From the NCBI RefSeq assembly GCF_003569045.1, contig NZ_BFCB01000002.1, positions 806,001 to 870,000 of the forward strand: DNA of 64,000 nucleotides, given 5' to 3'. This DNA is from Aggregatilinea lenta. GTDB lineage: Bacteria; Chloroflexota; Anaerolineae; Aggregatilineales; Aggregatilineaceae. The notes beneath the pieces are model-generated. The model was given only the letters and a program-made list of their open reading frames with translations. It was not told where the DNA came from and did not search any database. Shown in pieces: positions 62,499 through 64,000 of the stretch (within the stretch, counting starts at the first letter, position 1; each line of letters begins with the position of its first letter). A program made the position numbers and the translations under genes.

Positions 62499-63305
62499 TT
62501 AGTTGCTGACGACGTCGCTGGGCAGCGGCGCGTGGTTCCACAGGTCCTCGCCGTCCGTAGTCACGGAGGCTGCCGGGAGCCACAGCGTGCCGCAGTTCAC
62601 CTGGATCTGGTAATACTCGTGCGCTTCGTCCTGGCCGAACACCCACACCGTCTTGCCCTGCTCCATGATCGTGGTCGGGTAAACACGGGCGTTCTCGTCA
62701 GGGGCGTAGTAGAGCGGCGTGTCGGTGGCAATCGTGCCCATCACGGCGCCGGTCAGGTCCATCAGGTCGCAGCCGGGACGGGGCTGGACGGGCGAAGGCT
62801 GCGAGCAGTCCGCGTACGGCACAGTCTTCTGGTCGAACATGTACGGGCCATCGGCCATTGCGACGGACGGGCCAAACGGTGCGCTGGGCGCGCTGTAGCT
62901 GCCGAGCAGGTCCGCCCAGTACAGCGAGAAGACCACGTCCGTGCCGGTCGGCAGCGAACTGAAGTTTACGTAGTCCGAGAAGTCGCCGCCGAAATAGGGC
63001 ACGCTGGCGTTACGCTGGCCGAGGACCGCGCCCGTGAGCGGATCGGTCACGACGATATTCAGCGAGATATTCTCAGGCATGGCCGACGCCTTGCCGAGGC
63101 CAAAGATCTGGATCGGGCTGTACGCAACCGGATGATAGTTATCGGCCTGCACGGTGAAGTAGCCGCTTTCGCAGTGAGCGCTCACCTGCATGAAGTGAAC
63201 GTTGTTTTTCGCCGCCTTAGCGGGCAGAACGACGCTTGACGCAGCTAACAAAACCAGAACAATCGCCAAACCGAGCAGCTTGATACGTGAGATTTTCACC
63301 ACCAT
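62499..63305 (-). CDS. Secreted protein of unknown function, tandem paralogue A
   Basis: The 268-residue protein has a signal peptide (MVVKISRIKLLGLAIVLVLLAASSVVLPAKA). The rest is beta-rich: a first domain (about 35-150) with an Ig-like look (PLTGAVLGQRNASVPYFGG) and a second with CDLMDLTGAVMGTIATDTPLYYAPDENARVYP, WVFGQDEAHEYYQIQVNCGTLW and a final PLPSDVVSN, which reads as an SH3-like fold. GGAGGG precedes the ATG. The adjacent upstream gene (63525-64000) has the same C-terminal half (CDLVDLTGAVVGRFI, LWVFGQDATHAYYKVQLGC, PLPTNVVD), so the two are a recent tandem duplication. Function is unknown. Confidence 0.78.
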   Translation of the reverse strand: MVVKISRIKLLGLAIVLVLLAASSVVLPAKAAKNNVHFMQVSAHCESGYFTVQADNYHPVAYSPIQIFGLGKASAMPENISLNIVVTDPLTGAVLGQRNASVPYFGGDFSDYVNFSSLPTGTDVVFSLYWADLLGSYSAPSAPFGPSVAMADGPYMFDQKTVPYADCSQPSPVQPRPGCDLMDLTGAVMGTIATDTPLYYAPDENARVYPTTIMEQGKTVWVFGQDEAHEYYQIQVNCGTLWLPAASVTTDGEDLWNHAPLPSDVVSN

Positions 63306-63440
63306 GACCCTCCATACGGATAGTTGATTACTGTTTCGTCATTTGTACTAACTATATTTTCCCATAATTAAACTGTCATTAATTCCAAATTGATAATTTT
63401 AAATGTCCTCGAAAAAGCCGTAACTCACGCGAAGAATCAT

Positions 63441-63475
63441 CCGGCGGCGCTGAGAGGTAGCCTCAACGCCGCCGG
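63441..63475 (-). terminator. Hairpin between the two secreted paralogues
   Basis: CCGGCGGCG / CGCCGCCGG arms (9 bp) with an inner TGAG/CTCA pairing lie 50 bases after the stop of the 63525 gene. It has no good T run. Confidence 0.4.
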
Positions 63476-63524
63476 AGTTCAGCGGTTATCAGGTTGTGCG
63501 CTGCCGGGCTGTCCCGGCCAGCGG

Positions 63525-64000
63525 CTAATCGACGACGTTCGTCGGCAGCGGCCAGCCAAACCACGGATAGTTGAAGTTAGGCGTCATGGTATCGACCGGT
63601 ACCCACAGCGGGGTACAGCCCAACTGCACCTTGTAGTAGGCATGCGTGGCGTCCTGGCCGAAGACCCACAGCGTCGTGCCCTGGTCGATGGTGATGACCG
63701 GATAGGTCAGCGCGCTCTCGGACGGCGCGTAGTAGGCGTTCGTGCTGGCGATGAACCGCCCCACGACCGCCCCGGTGAGATCGACGAGATCGCAGCCGGG
63801 CGTCGGCAGACTCGGAAGCACAGGCTCCGTGCAGGGACTGAACGGAGCGACGAACGAATCGACGTAGCCAGCCCCCTGCGCATGGGCGCTCCCCACCCCG
63901 CTAAACGGATTCGAGAGCGCGCTGGTCAGCGGTGACGTGTTGTACAGGTAAAACGTCACGGATGTGCCGGTCGGCTCGGTCGAAAACGGAATGGTCCCTG
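63525..64000 (-). CDS. Secreted protein, tandem paralogue B (5' end off the right edge)
   Basis: The frame is open to the window edge, so the start and signal peptide are not seen. The visible 158 residues align with the second half of the neighbouring protein: EPTGTSVTFYLYN matches LPTGTDVVFSLYW, CDLVDLTGAVVGRFIASTNAYYAPSES matches CDLMDLTGAVMGTIATDTPLYYAPDEN, and WVFGQDATHAYYKVQLGC matches WVFGQDEAHEYYQIQVNC. Two Cys (one before LDLTGAV, one in QLGCTPLW) are conserved in both. The role is unknown; envelope-located by analogy with its neighbour. Confidence 0.75.
   Translation of the reverse strand, partial: GTIPFSTEPTGTSVTFYLYNTSPLTSALSNPFSGVGSAHAQGAGYVDSFVAPFSPCTEPVLPSLPTPGCDLVDLTGAVVGRFIASTNAYYAPSESALTYPVITIDQGTTLWVFGQDATHAYYKVQLGCTPLWVPVDTMTPNFNYPWFGWPLPTNVVD

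Overview
The window looks like a high-GC chromosomal segment of a Chloroflexota bacterium, probably Anaerolineae-like. This is inferred from protein style only: many secreted SH3 and WD40 proteins, a V4R-domain protein, a DUF2089 protein, polytopic mannosyltransferase-type enzymes and intergenic boilerplate repeats. There is no rRNA, tRNA, CRISPR array, intact insertion sequence or prophage. About 48 protein genes can be supported.

Layout. 1-8,000 is a minus-strand block: a phosphodiesterase-like protein cut by the left edge, glutamate dehydrogenase with three 18-bp iterons and a palindrome in its leader, a lipoprotein, a GT4 glycosyltransferase, a membrane-anchored protein and an LmbE-type deacetylase. 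8,400-16,800 is mostly plus: GT-C glycosyltransferase, DUF3048 protein, DUF554 membrane protein, an unknown protein and PEP carboxylase. 16,800-19,400 (minus) holds an ECF sigma factor, its probable anti-sigma factor with a 16-glycine run, and a Cys-rich SH3 protein. 19,600-25,500 has an SH3-SGNH protein, a CAP protein and uvrA behind a strong promoter and a LexA-like box. 25,500-31,000 (minus) has a metallophosphoesterase, a protein of 28-residue repeats next to a DUF2089 regulator, and a zinc-ribbon membrane protein. 31,200-43,700 is mixed housekeeping and signalling: ROK kinase, GAF/PAS histidine kinase, BI-1 protein, methyltransferase, phosphoribosyltransferase, GT1, PPOX protein, C39-like peptidase, Ser/Thr kinase.

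44,100-50,700 contains the best regulatory find: a ykkC-class (guanidine-I-like) riboswitch directly before an EamA transporter gene that is fused in frame to a DinB-like/TPR protein, followed by a stand-alone paralogue of that protein. Next come a DUF559 nuclease-like protein, an RCK potassium-channel-like protein without a recognisable selectivity filter, and miaB. 50,700-64,000 holds a seven-repeat WD40 protein, a GNAT acetyltransferase, a V4R protein, a VapBC module with an operator-like palindrome, two related Ig/SH3 lipoproteins, and a 1,175-residue response regulator ending in a Roadblock-like domain and what reads as a catalytically dead IS200/Y1 transposase domain. The right edge has two tandem secreted paralogues, the second cut off.

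Intergenic space is rich in two dispersed repeat families: hairpins with a GGCCGGGGGTGAGGT tail, and GTAGGGG...CCCCTAC hairpins whose core changes but stays self-complementary. Some of these act as terminators. One composite copy at 935-1141 is bounded by 25-bp inverted repeats and has an inverted relative at 21,286-21,435. The functional themes are envelope sensing (SH3/WD40 lipoproteins, Ser/Thr kinase, sigma/anti-sigma, histidine kinase) and central carbon and nitrogen metabolism.
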